Shown here piece after piece: positions 34,644-43,596 of a DNA stretch of 54,025 nt. The notes beneath the pieces were generated by a model that saw nothing but the letters and a program-made list of their open reading frames with translations, ran no database searches and had not been told where the DNA came from. The DNA is taken from NCBI GenBank assembly GCA_045603485.1, contig JAZUMF010000102.1:1-54025 (forward strand). The letters are read 5' to 3'. The translations under genes were made by a program, and so were the position numbers. Source of the stretch: RGIG5952 sp045603485 (GTDB taxonomy: Bacteria > Verrucomicrobiota > Kiritimatiellia > RFP12 > JAAYLN01). How positions within the stretch are numbered: position 1 is the stretch's first letter; every line of letters starts with the position of its first letter.

Positions 34644-35660
34644 ATGAAGAAATACAACATTGGTCTCGTTGGAGTCGGTGCAGTTGGCGCCGAAATGATA
34701 AGCGTCCTCCGCCAGCGCAATTTTCCTGCTGAAACAATTCAAGTCTTCGCTTCCCGCGAACGCGATGAAGTTATCGCTGGCGAAACCTTCCATGTCATGC
34801 CAACGACCAACGACTCATTCAAGGGGCTTGACATCGTCCTCTTCGCTGGCGGCACAGATGCTTCTGTCACCTATAGAGATGCCGTCGTCGCGGCTGGCGC
34901 TGTAATGATCGACAACTCTCGCGCCTTCCGCATGGATGACGATGTTCCGCTGGTCGTTCCTCAGGTTAACGCCGAAGACCTTGAATGGCATAAGGGTGTT
35001 ATCGCAAATCCAAATTGCACAACCTCAATTATGCTTGAGGCCGTTGCCCCATTGCATAGGGCAAAGAAGCTTCGTCGTCTTGTCGCATCCACATATCAAG
35101 CCGCATCCGGCGCAGGCGCAAAGGGTATGCAGGAGTTAGAGGAGCAGATGGCAGATATGGCAGCCGGCAAGGAACTCACTGTCAAGGCCTTCCAGCACCA
35201 GCTCACCTACAATCTAATTCCACATATTGACAAGTTCGACCAGGAAAATTGGTACACTCTCGAAGAGCTCAAGATGCGTAACGAAGCACGCAAGATGCTC
35301 CATGCACCCGATTTGCTCCTCTCCTGCACCTGCGTCCGCGTACCAGTTCCTCGCGCCCACTCAGAATCGCTCAACCTTGAGTTTGAAGAAGAAATCACAC
35401 CAGAAGAGGCACGCGAGATTCTAAATGCCAGCATCGGTGTCAAGGTCGTTGACGATCCTCTCAGCAATTCATATCCTATGCCACTTGATGCATCTTCAAA
35501 GTATGATGTCCTCGCAGGTCGCATCCGCCAAGACATCTCCCGCACCGACCGTCGCGGACTTGAAATGTTTGTATCAGGCGACCAGCTCCTTCGCGGTGCA
35601 GCACTCAACGCCGTTGAAATTGCAGAAGAGCTTGTAAAGCGCAACCTCGTCCGTAAGTAA
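34644..35660 (+). CDS. asd: Aspartate-semialdehyde dehydrogenase, 338 aa
   Basis: Reduces aspartyl phosphate to aspartate semialdehyde, the branch point for lysine/diaminopimelate, threonine and methionine. N-terminal NADP site NIGLVGVGAVGAEM, the catalytic cysteine in IANPNCTTS (C125), STYQAASGAGAKGMQELEEQ, and a C-terminal VPVPRAHSESLNLEFE with the substrate-binding His. The length fits. It lies 22 bp before icd and they are probably cotranscribed. Confidence 0.95.
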   Translation: MKKYNIGLVGVGAVGAEMISVLRQRNFPAETIQVFASRERDEVIAGETFHVMPTTNDSFKGLDIVLFAGGTDASVTYRDAVVAAGAVMIDNSRAFRMDDDVPLVVPQVNAEDLEWHKGVIANPNCTTSIMLEAVAPLHRAKKLRRLVASTYQAASGAGAKGMQELEEQMADMAAGKELTVKAFQHQLTYNLIPHIDKFDQENWYTLEELKMRNEARKMLHAPDLLLSCTCVRVPVPRAHSESLNLEFEEEITPEEAREILNASIGVKVVDDPLSNSYPMPLDASSKYDVLAGRIRQDISRTDRRGLEMFVSGDQLLRGAALNAVEIAEELVKRNLVRK

Positions 35661-35682
35661 TCGCTTCGCAAGAGGAGACATC

Positions 35683-36942
35683 ATGGCATACGATAAAATT
35701 CAGAAGCCCATTGATGGTGCTGACATTCGCATTATCGACGGCAAGCTCTCTGTACCAGACAACCCAATCATCCCATTTATCGAGGGTGACGGAACTGGGC
35801 CTGACATTACCAAGGCTGCGATGGAAGTATGGAATGCTGCTGTAGAAAAGGCATACGGCGGCACAAAGCGCATTGCCTGGATGGAAGTCTATGCTGGCGA
35901 AAAGGCCAATGCCGTATATGGTCCCAACACTTGGCTACCACAGGAAACGCTTGATGCAATCCGTGCACAACTCGTTGCAATAAAAGGCCCCTTGACAACA
36001 CCAGTCGGAGGAGGCATCCGCTCACTCAATGTAGCATTACGCCAAGAGCTTGACCTCTATGTATGCTTGCGTCCAGTCCGCTGGTTCAAGGGCGTCCCCT
36101 CACCCGTCAAGCATCCAGAGCTCACCGATATGGTTGTCTTCCGTGAAAACACCGAAGACATCTACGCCGGTATTGAATGGACAAGTGGCTCACCCGAAGC
36201 AATCAAGGTCATCGATTTCCTCCAGAAAGAAATGGGTGTCAAAAAGATTCGCTTCCCCGAAACCTCATCAATCGGAATCAAGCCAGTTTCAATCGAAGGT
36301 ACCGAACGCCTTGTTCGTGCTGCAATTCAGTATGCAATCGATAACGACCGCAAGTCTGTCACAATCGTCCACAAGGGCAATATCATGAAGTTCACCGAGG
36401 GCGGCTTCAGAGATTGGGGTTATGCACTCGCGGCACGCGAATTCGGCGCTCAGCCAATTGATGGCGGCCCATGGCACCACTTCACAAATCCAAAGACTGG
36501 TCGCGACATAGTAATCAAGGATTGCATCTGCGATGCCTTCCTACAGCAAATCCTCACCCGCCCGGCAGAATACGATGTTATTGCCACACTAAACCTCAAT
36601 GGCGACTACGCCTCAGATGCGCTTGCGGCTTGCGTAGGCGGCATTGGAATAGCCCCAGGCGGCAACATCAACTATACAACAGGCGCAGCAATCTTTGAAG
36701 CTACCCATGGTACAGCTCCAAAGTATGCAGGGCTTGATAAAGTCAATCCCGGATCGCTCATTCTCTCTGGCGAAATGATGCTTCGCTATATGGGCTGGGA
36801 TAAGGCCGCCGACCTCATCATAAAGGCAATGGACGCAGTTATTGCCTCCAAGACCGTCACCTACGACTTTGCTCGCCTGATGGAAGGTGCAACTGAAGTC
36901 AAATGCAGCGAGTTCGGCAAAGCCCTCGTTGCAGCCATGTAA
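35683..36942 (+). CDS. icd: NADP-type isocitrate dehydrogenase, 419 aa
   Basis: Oxidises isocitrate to 2-oxoglutarate. Matches the E. coli-type homodimer in length and sequence: IPFIEGDGTGPDITKAAMEV at the N-terminus, VFRENTEDIYAGIEW with the conserved substrate arginine, KGNIMKFTEGGFRDWGYALA, and ATHGTAPKYAGLDKVNPGS. GAGGAG is upstream of the ATG. A terminator follows. Together with asd it forms a central-metabolism pair. Confidence 0.96.
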   Translation: MAYDKIQKPIDGADIRIIDGKLSVPDNPIIPFIEGDGTGPDITKAAMEVWNAAVEKAYGGTKRIAWMEVYAGEKANAVYGPNTWLPQETLDAIRAQLVAIKGPLTTPVGGGIRSLNVALRQELDLYVCLRPVRWFKGVPSPVKHPELTDMVVFRENTEDIYAGIEWTSGSPEAIKVIDFLQKEMGVKKIRFPETSSIGIKPVSIEGTERLVRAAIQYAIDNDRKSVTIVHKGNIMKFTEGGFRDWGYALAAREFGAQPIDGGPWHHFTNPKTGRDIVIKDCICDAFLQQILTRPAEYDVIATLNLNGDYASDALAACVGGIGIAPGGNINYTTGAAIFEATHGTAPKYAGLDKVNPGSLILSGEMMLRYMGWDKAADLIIKAMDAVIASKTVTYDFARLMEGATEVKCSEFGKALVAAM

Positions 36943-36966
36943 AGCTTCGGTTTTGTAATACCCAAA

Positions 36967-36996
36967 AGAGGTGACCTCAGGTCGCCTCTTTTTTTT
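36967..36996 (+). terminator. Rho-independent terminator after icd
   Basis: A 10-bp stem AGAGGTGACC / GGTCGCCTCT with a TCA loop and one T-G pair, followed by eight T. Confidence 0.92.
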
Positions 36997-37002
36997 CAGC
37001 CC

Positions 37003-37031
37003 TTGTCCCAGCAGAACAAATGTGCTAAAAT
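37003..37031 (+). promoter_or_regulatory. Promoter of the amidohydrolase gene
   Basis: -35 TTGTCC (37003-37008), 17-bp spacer ending TGC, -10 TAAAAT (37026-37031). The ATG is at 37060 with CGGAG upstream. Confidence 0.5.
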
Positions 37032-37059
37032 TCAACCCCTTACCAAAACGGAGTAAAAT

Positions 37060-38208
37060 ATGATTCTAATCAAGAATGGTTGTATTAAAACAATCACATC
37101 AGAAGAAATTAAGAATGGTTGTATTCTTATTGGTGATGACGGCAAGATTGCAGCCATTGGAACTGACATATCTATTCCCAAAGAAGCCGATGTCATAGAT
37201 GCGCAAGGTCGTCTGGTGACACCTGGCTGCATAGAAGCCCACTGCCATATCGGTATTGGCGAGCCCCTGATCGGCTGGGCTGGCCATGATTATAATGAAA
37301 CCAGCGACCCCATAACACCACATCTGCGCGCCATTGACGGCATAAATCCTTTAAGCTCCGAATTTAGAAGTGCCGTCGAAGGTGGCGTTACAACACTTTG
37401 TATTACTCCTGGAAGCGCAAATGTCATCGGCGGCTCTGTTGTCATCGTTAAAGCCATTGGCAAACGCATAGACGATATGATAGTCAAAGACCCCGCCGCA
37501 ATAAAATGCGCCTTTGGTGAAAATCCAAAAAACTATTTCGGGCAGATGCAAAAAAAGGCCCCAATTACAAGAATGGCAATTGCGGCACTCCTAAGAGAAA
37601 TACTCTACAAGGCAAAAATATACGCCGAAGATAAAGCCGTCGGTCGTAGTGTCAAATTTGACATGAAGCTTGAAGCACTCCTACCCGTCATTCATAGGGA
37701 AATACCATTAAAGGTACATGCCCATCGCGCTGATGATATCTTTACTGCGATTAGAATTGCAAAAGAATTCAACATAAAACTCACCCTCGATCATTGCACT
37801 GAAGGCCACTTAATTGCCGATGAGTTAGCAAAAGAAGGCTACCCGGTCCTTGTCGGGCCATCATTTGGCTCTCGCCCCAAGGCAGAGCTTGAACATAAAA
37901 CCTTCATTACTCCTGCCGCCCTCCATAAAGCAGGCTGTGAAGTTTCAATCATAACCGATTCCGATGTAACCCCAGCGCAAAATCTGCCGATGTTTGCAGG
38001 TATGGCGGCAAAAGCAGGACTTCCAATTGATGCAGCATGGCGTTCCATAACAATCAATCCGGCCAAAGCGCTAGGAATAGATAATCGCCTAGGCTCGCTT
38101 GAAGTCGGAAAAGACGCTGATATTGTAATTTGGACCTCAGACCCATTAACTGAAATTGGTGGTAAAGCATTCATCGCACTAATCGATGGAAAGCTCGTAA
38201 ACTGCTAA
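37060..38208 (+). CDS. Amidohydrolase-family protein, 382 aa
   Basis: A TIM-barrel metal hydrolase of the imidazolonepropionase/dihydroorotase-like superfamily. Metal and catalytic residues: EAHCHIG (HxH-like, about 60-66), KVHAHRADD (about 218-226), LDHCTEGH (about 243) and the aspartate in ITDSDVTP (about 305). The C-terminal NPAKALGIDNRLGSLEVG and ADIVIW are typical of this group. Substrate unknown. No signal peptide. Single-gene unit. Confidence 0.85.
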   Translation: MILIKNGCIKTITSEEIKNGCILIGDDGKIAAIGTDISIPKEADVIDAQGRLVTPGCIEAHCHIGIGEPLIGWAGHDYNETSDPITPHLRAIDGINPLSSEFRSAVEGGVTTLCITPGSANVIGGSVVIVKAIGKRIDDMIVKDPAAIKCAFGENPKNYFGQMQKKAPITRMAIAALLREILYKAKIYAEDKAVGRSVKFDMKLEALLPVIHREIPLKVHAHRADDIFTAIRIAKEFNIKLTLDHCTEGHLIADELAKEGYPVLVGPSFGSRPKAELEHKTFITPAALHKAGCEVSIITDSDVTPAQNLPMFAGMAAKAGLPIDAAWRSITINPAKALGIDNRLGSLEVGKDADIVIWTSDPLTEIGGKAFIALIDGKLVNC

Positions 38209-38242
38209 AATCCATTTATTTCTCTACTTAAGAAAAAAGTTC

Positions 38243-38271
38243 TTGCCTTCTTCTCTAAATAGTGGTAAAAT
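38243..38271 (+). promoter_or_regulatory. Promoter of tRNA-Ala
   Basis: -35 TTGCCT (38243-38248), 17-bp spacer ending TGG, -10 TAAAAT (38266-38271), 16 bp before the mature tRNA 5' end. Confidence 0.65.
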
Positions 38272-38287
38272 AATTGCATACTTTTTT

Positions 38288-38363
38288 GGGGGTATAGCTC
38301 AGTTGGTAGAGCGTCTGAATGGCATTCAGAAGGTCAGCGGTTCGACCCCGCTTACCTCCACCA
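38288..38363 (+). tRNA. tRNA-Ala, anticodon GGC
   Basis: A 76-nt cloverleaf. Acceptor GGGGGTA pairs with TACCTCC and contains the G3-U70 pair that marks alanine tRNAs. The anticodon stem is TCTGA/TCAGA with loop ATGGCAT (anticodon GGC). The T arm is AGCGG-TTCGACC-CCGCT. The 3' CCA is encoded (38361-38363). It has its own promoter and terminator. Confidence 0.98.
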
Positions 38364-38376
38364 TCTTAATCATTAC

Positions 38377-38405
38377 GCCAGTCTATATGACTGGCTTTTG
38401 TTTTT
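38377..38405 (+). terminator. Terminator of tRNA-Ala
   Basis: 7-bp stem GCCAGTC / GACTGGC with a TATAT loop followed by TTTTGTTTTT. Confidence 0.9.
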
Positions 38406-38567
38406 CTAAGATTTCAGTCAAATAGTCAATACAGGTCTCTTCAGTGTGACTGCGGCATAGCGCACCGAGTGCGGCAAAACTACCTTAGACTTGTACTTTA
38501 AACACATAATCACCGAAATCCTTATTTTGTAATTTAAGATATGGCGGTGTGAAATTTTGTCACATTG

Positions 38568-38576
38568 TGGTACAAT
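38568..38576 (+). promoter_or_regulatory. Extended -10 promoter directly before the sensor kinase
   Basis: TGG-TACAAT ending 6 nt before the ATG at 38583, with no Shine-Dalgarno. Nothing else is recognisable in 38406-38567. Confidence 0.45.
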
Positions 38577-38582
38577 AATATT

Positions 38583-39764
38583 ATGTCATCTGAATTCTTC
38601 GATAAGGTCTTTGACCGCATAAATAAAATTGATGCTAGTAGCCTCAAAAATCAATTAAAGCGTCTGTCTGGCGAATTAGCTATGATGGAGACCGTATTCC
38701 GTTCCATTCAGGAAGGAGTTATGGTAATTGGAGCAAACGGCTGTCTTATATATGCCAATGGTGCTGCAGAGCACTTGCTCTCCTTTAGTGCCGACAAGAT
38801 AAAAGGTAAGCCGGTGTCAACTTACTTTGGTGATATTGACTGGAATCCAATGACCGATGTTGATTGGGAGAAAACCGATGGAGAAGACTGGTCTCACCTT
38901 TTAACAAGAGAGTTGGAGTTGACATACCCGGAGCGAAGAATTTTAAGCTTTTATGCTGTGCCGATGCCAGATGCTGACAATACATCCAAACCCAATGCTT
39001 TGGTCATTTTGCGTGATGTGACACATGAACGCGACCAAGAAGCTTCAGCGCTTGAAGACGAGAGACTTAATGCCGTAAAAACGCTTGCAGCCTCTGTCGC
39101 CCACGAAATCGGAAATCCTCTTAATGCCCTAAATATTCATTTACAGCTTTTGGCGCGCGAGCTTCGTAATCTTGAGGACGAAAACAAGGAAAACCTTCAA
39201 GAGCTTGTGAATGTATCTAAAAACGAGGTAAAGCGTCTTGACTCTATAATCACCCAATTTCTCCAAGCACTTCGTAACTCCAAACCCAATCTGGAGCCTG
39301 GCAATGTTGTTAAGCTCATAATGGAGACGCTTGATATAATGCGGGTTGATGTTGAAAATCGCCGTATTGAGATTAAGGTTACCGGAATTTCCCGCGTACC
39401 TGTAGTGATGCTTGATGAAGGGCAGATTAAACAGGTATTTTTCAATCTTATAAAAAACGCTATGGAAGCGATGCCGGACGGAGGTACCTTGGGAATTGAC
39501 ATTTCGGCAGGGGATGCATTTCTTAGGATAGATTTCACTGATAGCGGCATGGGGATTCCCGAGGAATCGCTTGGACGAATCTTTGAGGCATACCATACTA
39601 CTAAAACAAAGGGGACCGGACTTGGGCTAATGATTGTCAAACGCATCATCCAGGAGCATGGCGGTCGTATTGAAGTTTCAAGCAAGGAGGGTGAAGGCAC
39701 GCGCTTTAGAATTCTCCTTCCTTTGGCTGAGCGTCGTATTAGAAAGTTAACATCGGCAAAATAG
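38583..39764 (+). CDS. Cytoplasmic NtrB-like sensor histidine kinase, 393 aa
   Basis: Domains in order: an N-terminal helix (about 10-40), a PAS domain (about 35-145, FRSIQEGVMVIGANGCLIYA), a HisKA dimerisation domain with the H-box VAHEIGNPLNAL (phospho-His H174), and an HATPase domain (N-box NLIKNAMEAMP, then DSGMGIP, GTGLGLMIVKRI). There are no membrane helices, so it reads an internal signal. It forms a two-component pair with the sigma-54 activator encoded 12 bp downstream. The ATG at 38583 is used, since the open frame only extends six codons further to a TTG that would lie within the promoter. Confidence 0.92.
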   Translation: MSSEFFDKVFDRINKIDASSLKNQLKRLSGELAMMETVFRSIQEGVMVIGANGCLIYANGAAEHLLSFSADKIKGKPVSTYFGDIDWNPMTDVDWEKTDGEDWSHLLTRELELTYPERRILSFYAVPMPDADNTSKPNALVILRDVTHERDQEASALEDERLNAVKTLAASVAHEIGNPLNALNIHLQLLARELRNLEDENKENLQELVNVSKNEVKRLDSIITQFLQALRNSKPNLEPGNVVKLIMETLDIMRVDVENRRIEIKVTGISRVPVVMLDEGQIKQVFFNLIKNAMEAMPDGGTLGIDISAGDAFLRIDFTDSGMGIPEESLGRIFEAYHTTKTKGTGLGLMIVKRIIQEHGGRIEVSSKEGEGTRFRILLPLAERRIRKLTSAK

Positions 39765-39776
39765 GTAGCAATCAAA

Positions 39777-41255
39777 ATGAAAAACAAAAAATCAATTCCA
39801 CACGATGAAGATTTATTCTCTCAACCTAAAAATAGCTACAAACGAAAAAACAGGATTTTAATCGTTGACGACGACCGCAATACCAGAGAAGGTCTTGAGC
39901 GGGCTCTAAAATTTCGCTATGAAGTAATCTTGGCCCCGGATGCTCAATCTGGGCTTAATATACTAAAAGAGCAAGTAATAGATTTGATACTTTCTGATAT
40001 TAGGATGCCCGGGCTTTCAGGTATGGAATTTCTTGAAAAGGTGAAAGAGGCATCTCCCGATACTCCATTTATACTTTTGACAGCATACGGAAGTGTTGAG
40101 GTGGCTGTTGAGGCAATGCGCTCGGGCGCCTATGATTTCCTCCAAAAGCCAGTTGACCTTGACCAGCTTGAGCTTAGAATTGAGCGGGCACTTGAGACAA
40201 AAGCCTTAAAAACCGAGGCAAAAAAACTGGCAACTCTAAACGCAGACCTTCAACTTCAGCTTGACGAACGCTTTGGTCTGGACAATATCATAGGCTCTTC
40301 AGAGGCAATGGAAAAGGTCTTTAAGCTTGTCAAAGCCTCCGCGCCTACTAATGCGACAATTCTTGTCAGCGGAGAAAGCGGTACCGGCAAGGAATTGATT
40401 GCTCGAAGTATTCACAAGCTCTCGCGCCGTTCAAATGGTCCGTTCATCGCAGTTAACTGTGCTGCACTCCCCGCAACACTCCTTGAAAGTGAACTCTTTG
40501 GTCATGAAAGGGGGGCATTCACTGGTGCTGAAGCGCAAAGGAAAGGTCGATTTGAGCTTGCATCTGGCGGCACTCTCTTTCTTGACGAGATAGGTGAGAT
40601 TGATCACCCTACACAGGTAAAGCTTTTGCGAGTCCTTGAAGACAAACGCTTCGAACGCGTAGGTGGGACTGAAACTATTCAAGCTGATATTAGACTTGTC
40701 ACTGCAACCAATAAGAATCTCAAAGAGCTTGTTGCAAACGGAACATTTCGCGAAGATTTATACTATCGTCTTGTTATTGTTGAGATACCGCTTCCGCCAC
40801 TCAAGGAGAGGACTGATGACATCCCTCTTCTTGCGAAAAAATTCCTGAAAGACTTTGCAAATCAAAATGAAAAAAATGTAACAAAGATTAGCAATGATGC
40901 AATCAATAAGCTTTGCGCCTATGAATGGCCCGGCAATGTGCGCGAGTTACGCAATACGATAGAGAGAATGGTTGTGCTTTGCGAAGGAGACACATTGACC
41001 GAATCAGACATCCCTGAAAACATCCGCGAAGCCGTCAAAGGAGATACTCCCAAAAAGAGTTCAGTCTCATTGACAAACGGCTCACTGCAATCGACTGAAA
41101 AAGACAAGATTTTGGCTGTATTGGAAAAACATAACGGCAATCGAACGAGAGCGGCAATCGAGCTTGGCATTTCTCGTCGCACAATTATCCGCAAACTTGA
41201 GCAATATAACTTGGAGTCGCCAATCAAAGACAGCACCAAAAGCAATCTAAAATGA
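39777..41255 (+). CDS. NtrC-like sigma-54-dependent response regulator, 492 aa
   Basis: Receiver domain (about 25-145) with phospho-acceptor D74 in LILSDIRMPGLSG; an AAA+ domain (about 175-405) with Walker A GESGTGKE (about 199-206), the sigma-54-contacting loop GAFTGA (about 246-251) and GGTLFLDEIGE; a C-terminal FIS-type DNA-binding helix-turn-helix (RTRAAIELGISRRTIIRKLE, about 452-471). It activates RNA polymerase with sigma-54 at distant sites. The target genes are unknown; no clear -24/-12 promoter was found in the window. It is followed by the GT-C-like gene. Confidence 0.95.
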   Translation: MKNKKSIPHDEDLFSQPKNSYKRKNRILIVDDDRNTREGLERALKFRYEVILAPDAQSGLNILKEQVIDLILSDIRMPGLSGMEFLEKVKEASPDTPFILLTAYGSVEVAVEAMRSGAYDFLQKPVDLDQLELRIERALETKALKTEAKKLATLNADLQLQLDERFGLDNIIGSSEAMEKVFKLVKASAPTNATILVSGESGTGKELIARSIHKLSRRSNGPFIAVNCAALPATLLESELFGHERGAFTGAEAQRKGRFELASGGTLFLDEIGEIDHPTQVKLLRVLEDKRFERVGGTETIQADIRLVTATNKNLKELVANGTFREDLYYRLVIVEIPLPPLKERTDDIPLLAKKFLKDFANQNEKNVTKISNDAINKLCAYEWPGNVRELRNTIERMVVLCEGDTLTESDIPENIREAVKGDTPKKSSVSLTNGSLQSTEKDKILAVLEKHNGNRTRAAIELGISRRTIIRKLEQYNLESPIKDSTKSNLK

Positions 41256-41289
41256 GCTCTTCTACTCCTTTGAAATAGGAATGCTAATT

Positions 41290-43596
41290 ATGACAACACT
41301 AACGCTCCTTGCCTTTTCCGCGACTATTTTACCGCTTGCATATTTCTTGATTCGTATTCTTCCTAAGACAAAGCCGCTCTCGGCAGCGGCAGCCCTAATT
41401 ATCGCGGCTATCTTTGGTCTATTTCTCTTTACCCGACATCATGAGGATGCATATTCCGGACTGGATACCGCAGCCTACGGAGCTATGGCAGATGCCTTCC
41501 GTGAAGGGCATCCCCTAATTTCACAAGATGAGGTAGCTTCTGCAATGCCACCTAACAGGCTACTTGATTTTCTCTATCGTGCTCCGAAGGATGCAAACTC
41601 AAGTTGTCGACCGACTCGTACAACAACATTCCAAATAGATATCGGTAAAAAAAATTACGCTCGCACATTTCCATTCTATATGCCGATGCTTTCCATGGCT
41701 GAGGCGGGAAGCGGACTAGGGAGAAACTTCATTCCTCTAGTTGGTATGCTTTGGGTGGCGATGCTTTTAATGACGGCTATAAGATTTGGTGGAATAATTG
41801 GCATAATCCCCGCACTTGCGCTGATTCTTTGCACTGTTTATCCCTCTTGGTTTTTTAGGGGTGAATTTGCCGAAGCAGTCGCATTCCCTCTTATAACCTC
41901 AGCTTGGCTTTCCGCAATGGCAAAGCCATTTAAGAAGAAAATATCTTATGCAATCGCAGGCTTTACAATGACCTTCGCCTTGGCATTCCATCTTACCGCC
42001 GCATTACTTGCAGCCCCTATCGCCTTGGCAATAATCGTCACATCAAGGGATATAAAAGAGAGAATTTCACTACTGTTTGGTGCTGTAGTCGGTTTTATAC
42101 CGCTATGGCTCATAACGCGCTATGTCTGCGCCCCATATGGCAATTGGACAAAGCTCTCTGCGCTCAAGCACATAGCTACATCTCACCTTGAACATTCAGT
42201 TCTTTTCTTTGGTGTAGTGCTTTTAGCATTGTTGACGGTTGGCGTCATCGCATTGGCTTCTAACAAAAAATTACGAATCGTCGCCTATTCCATCAATAAA
42301 AGGCTCCCCGCTTGGAGTTGGCTCATTGTGGGAATTATCCCGGCTGTCTTACTGGCACTTCTTGCTTCACCGTTAAAAGACAGATTCAACCTTGCGATAA
42401 GTTTATCATGGCAAAGCCTCCATGCCGCACCGATTATTTTGTGGATTGTTGCCTCTCTTGCAATGCTTCACAATCAAAAGAGAATATCAAGACGCATTCT
42501 TTGGCTCCTTGTTTGCTGGGTTACATGTGCATTTCTTCTGATTCTCGGTCAAGAGGTCTCGGCAAATCACGGACGCACAGTTGGGGCATGGAGCTTCCGC
42601 CGGATGCTGCCACCAATAATAGCCTTCATTGCAATTTTTCTATCTCCCTTAGCGAAAAGATTCGCTGCGCTAAATGGTTTGCATAAAAAAATCGCGATCT
42701 CCCTGCTAACCGTACTTATGTTATACACCCCTATAAAACATCACCTTGCCTACACTGCGATAAATGGACAAGGTTCAGAAAAAATCGCAAATGAAATATC
42801 ACTAGAGCTTGCTCAGCTTGCGCCGTCTCCAATAATCTTTGATTATTTTCTCCATTCCGTACCATTCTCTTCAAAGCCAAACAATCGGATAGTCGGTATT
42901 GGAGATCATGCCCGTCAAAATTGGAATCGAGTCGCTGCTTGGATATCTACAATTGCTCAAACCGGCACCGTCCATATTGTATCCTCATATACTCCGCCTA
43001 AGCTTGAACTCGACATGGCATTCATTCCCGTAAAGGCATTCAATGCAGATATTTCAATGGCATCATCCAGCACCATACTTGATGTCAAGAATACAGCGAA
43101 GAAAATCTCCAATACCCTAATTAAACCCATACATCTCTCGAAGCTTGACAATGACACGCTCTTGCAACAGGAGATTACCTTTGACGGCTCTCCAATCGGA
43201 CTTCGCGGCAATTGGCACTTTATGAGAAAGGGTGGCGCCTGGAGCCGCAGCAACTCCGGCATAGTCGCCCCTCTCCCATCACCTGGAACAAATATTGTCG
43301 CTGAACTTGATGTTTCGTGGTATCCTCCAGAAGGCGGTCCATCCAATCAAATGGTTAGGATAACCTACCCTGGAATAAAATACCTTGCACTGATTACCGT
43401 TAAAGCAGGTCTGCAGACTATCAAAACGACATTTGTATCCGAGAAAGCAAATCCTGCTATGGGCATCTACACAATTACCCCAGTAAACCCATACAATCCC
43501 GCCGCATACGGAATGAAAAATTTCCCAAATGACTTGGGTGTCTTCTTCCATAAAGTAACTTTCACGCAAACAATTAAGGAAAATACAGGCAAATGA
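41290..43596 (+). CDS. Multi-pass membrane protein, possible GT-C glycosyltransferase, 768 aa
   Basis: The first ~490 residues hold about twelve hydrophobic helices. Soon after helix 2 comes HHEDAYSGLDTAAYGAMADA, a loop with acidic residues as in GT-C glycosyltransferases that use polyprenyl-phosphate sugars. The last ~270 residues form a soluble, periplasm-facing domain without a recognised family. The ATG at 41290 is preferred: AGGA lies 9 nt before it but directly abuts the ATG at 41281. Its stop overlaps the porin start (ATGA at 43593-43596). The GT-C call is tentative. Confidence 0.6.
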   Translation: MTTLTLLAFSATILPLAYFLIRILPKTKPLSAAAALIIAAIFGLFLFTRHHEDAYSGLDTAAYGAMADAFREGHPLISQDEVASAMPPNRLLDFLYRAPKDANSSCRPTRTTTFQIDIGKKNYARTFPFYMPMLSMAEAGSGLGRNFIPLVGMLWVAMLLMTAIRFGGIIGIIPALALILCTVYPSWFFRGEFAEAVAFPLITSAWLSAMAKPFKKKISYAIAGFTMTFALAFHLTAALLAAPIALAIIVTSRDIKERISLLFGAVVGFIPLWLITRYVCAPYGNWTKLSALKHIATSHLEHSVLFFGVVLLALLTVGVIALASNKKLRIVAYSINKRLPAWSWLIVGIIPAVLLALLASPLKDRFNLAISLSWQSLHAAPIILWIVASLAMLHNQKRISRRILWLLVCWVTCAFLLILGQEVSANHGRTVGAWSFRRMLPPIIAFIAIFLSPLAKRFAALNGLHKKIAISLLTVLMLYTPIKHHLAYTAINGQGSEKIANEISLELAQLAPSPIIFDYFLHSVPFSSKPNNRIVGIGDHARQNWNRVAAWISTIAQTGTVHIVSSYTPPKLELDMAFIPVKAFNADISMASSSTILDVKNTAKKISNTLIKPIHLSKLDNDTLLQQEITFDGSPIGLRGNWHFMRKGGAWSRSNSGIVAPLPSPGTNIVAELDVSWYPPEGGPSNQMVRITYPGIKYLALITVKAGLQTIKTTFVSEKANPAMGIYTITPVNPYNPAAYGMKNFPNDLGVFFHKVTFTQTIKENTGK

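Noticed and set aside
34644..38208. Unusual operon of asd, icd and amidohydrolase
   Set aside because: A strong terminator after icd and a separate promoter show the amidohydrolase is an independent unit; asd-icd is ordinary metabolism.
38406..38582. Sigma-54 promoter before the sensor kinase
   Set aside because: No GG-N10-GC pair with the expected surroundings was found there; the TGG-TACAAT extended -10 explains the start better.
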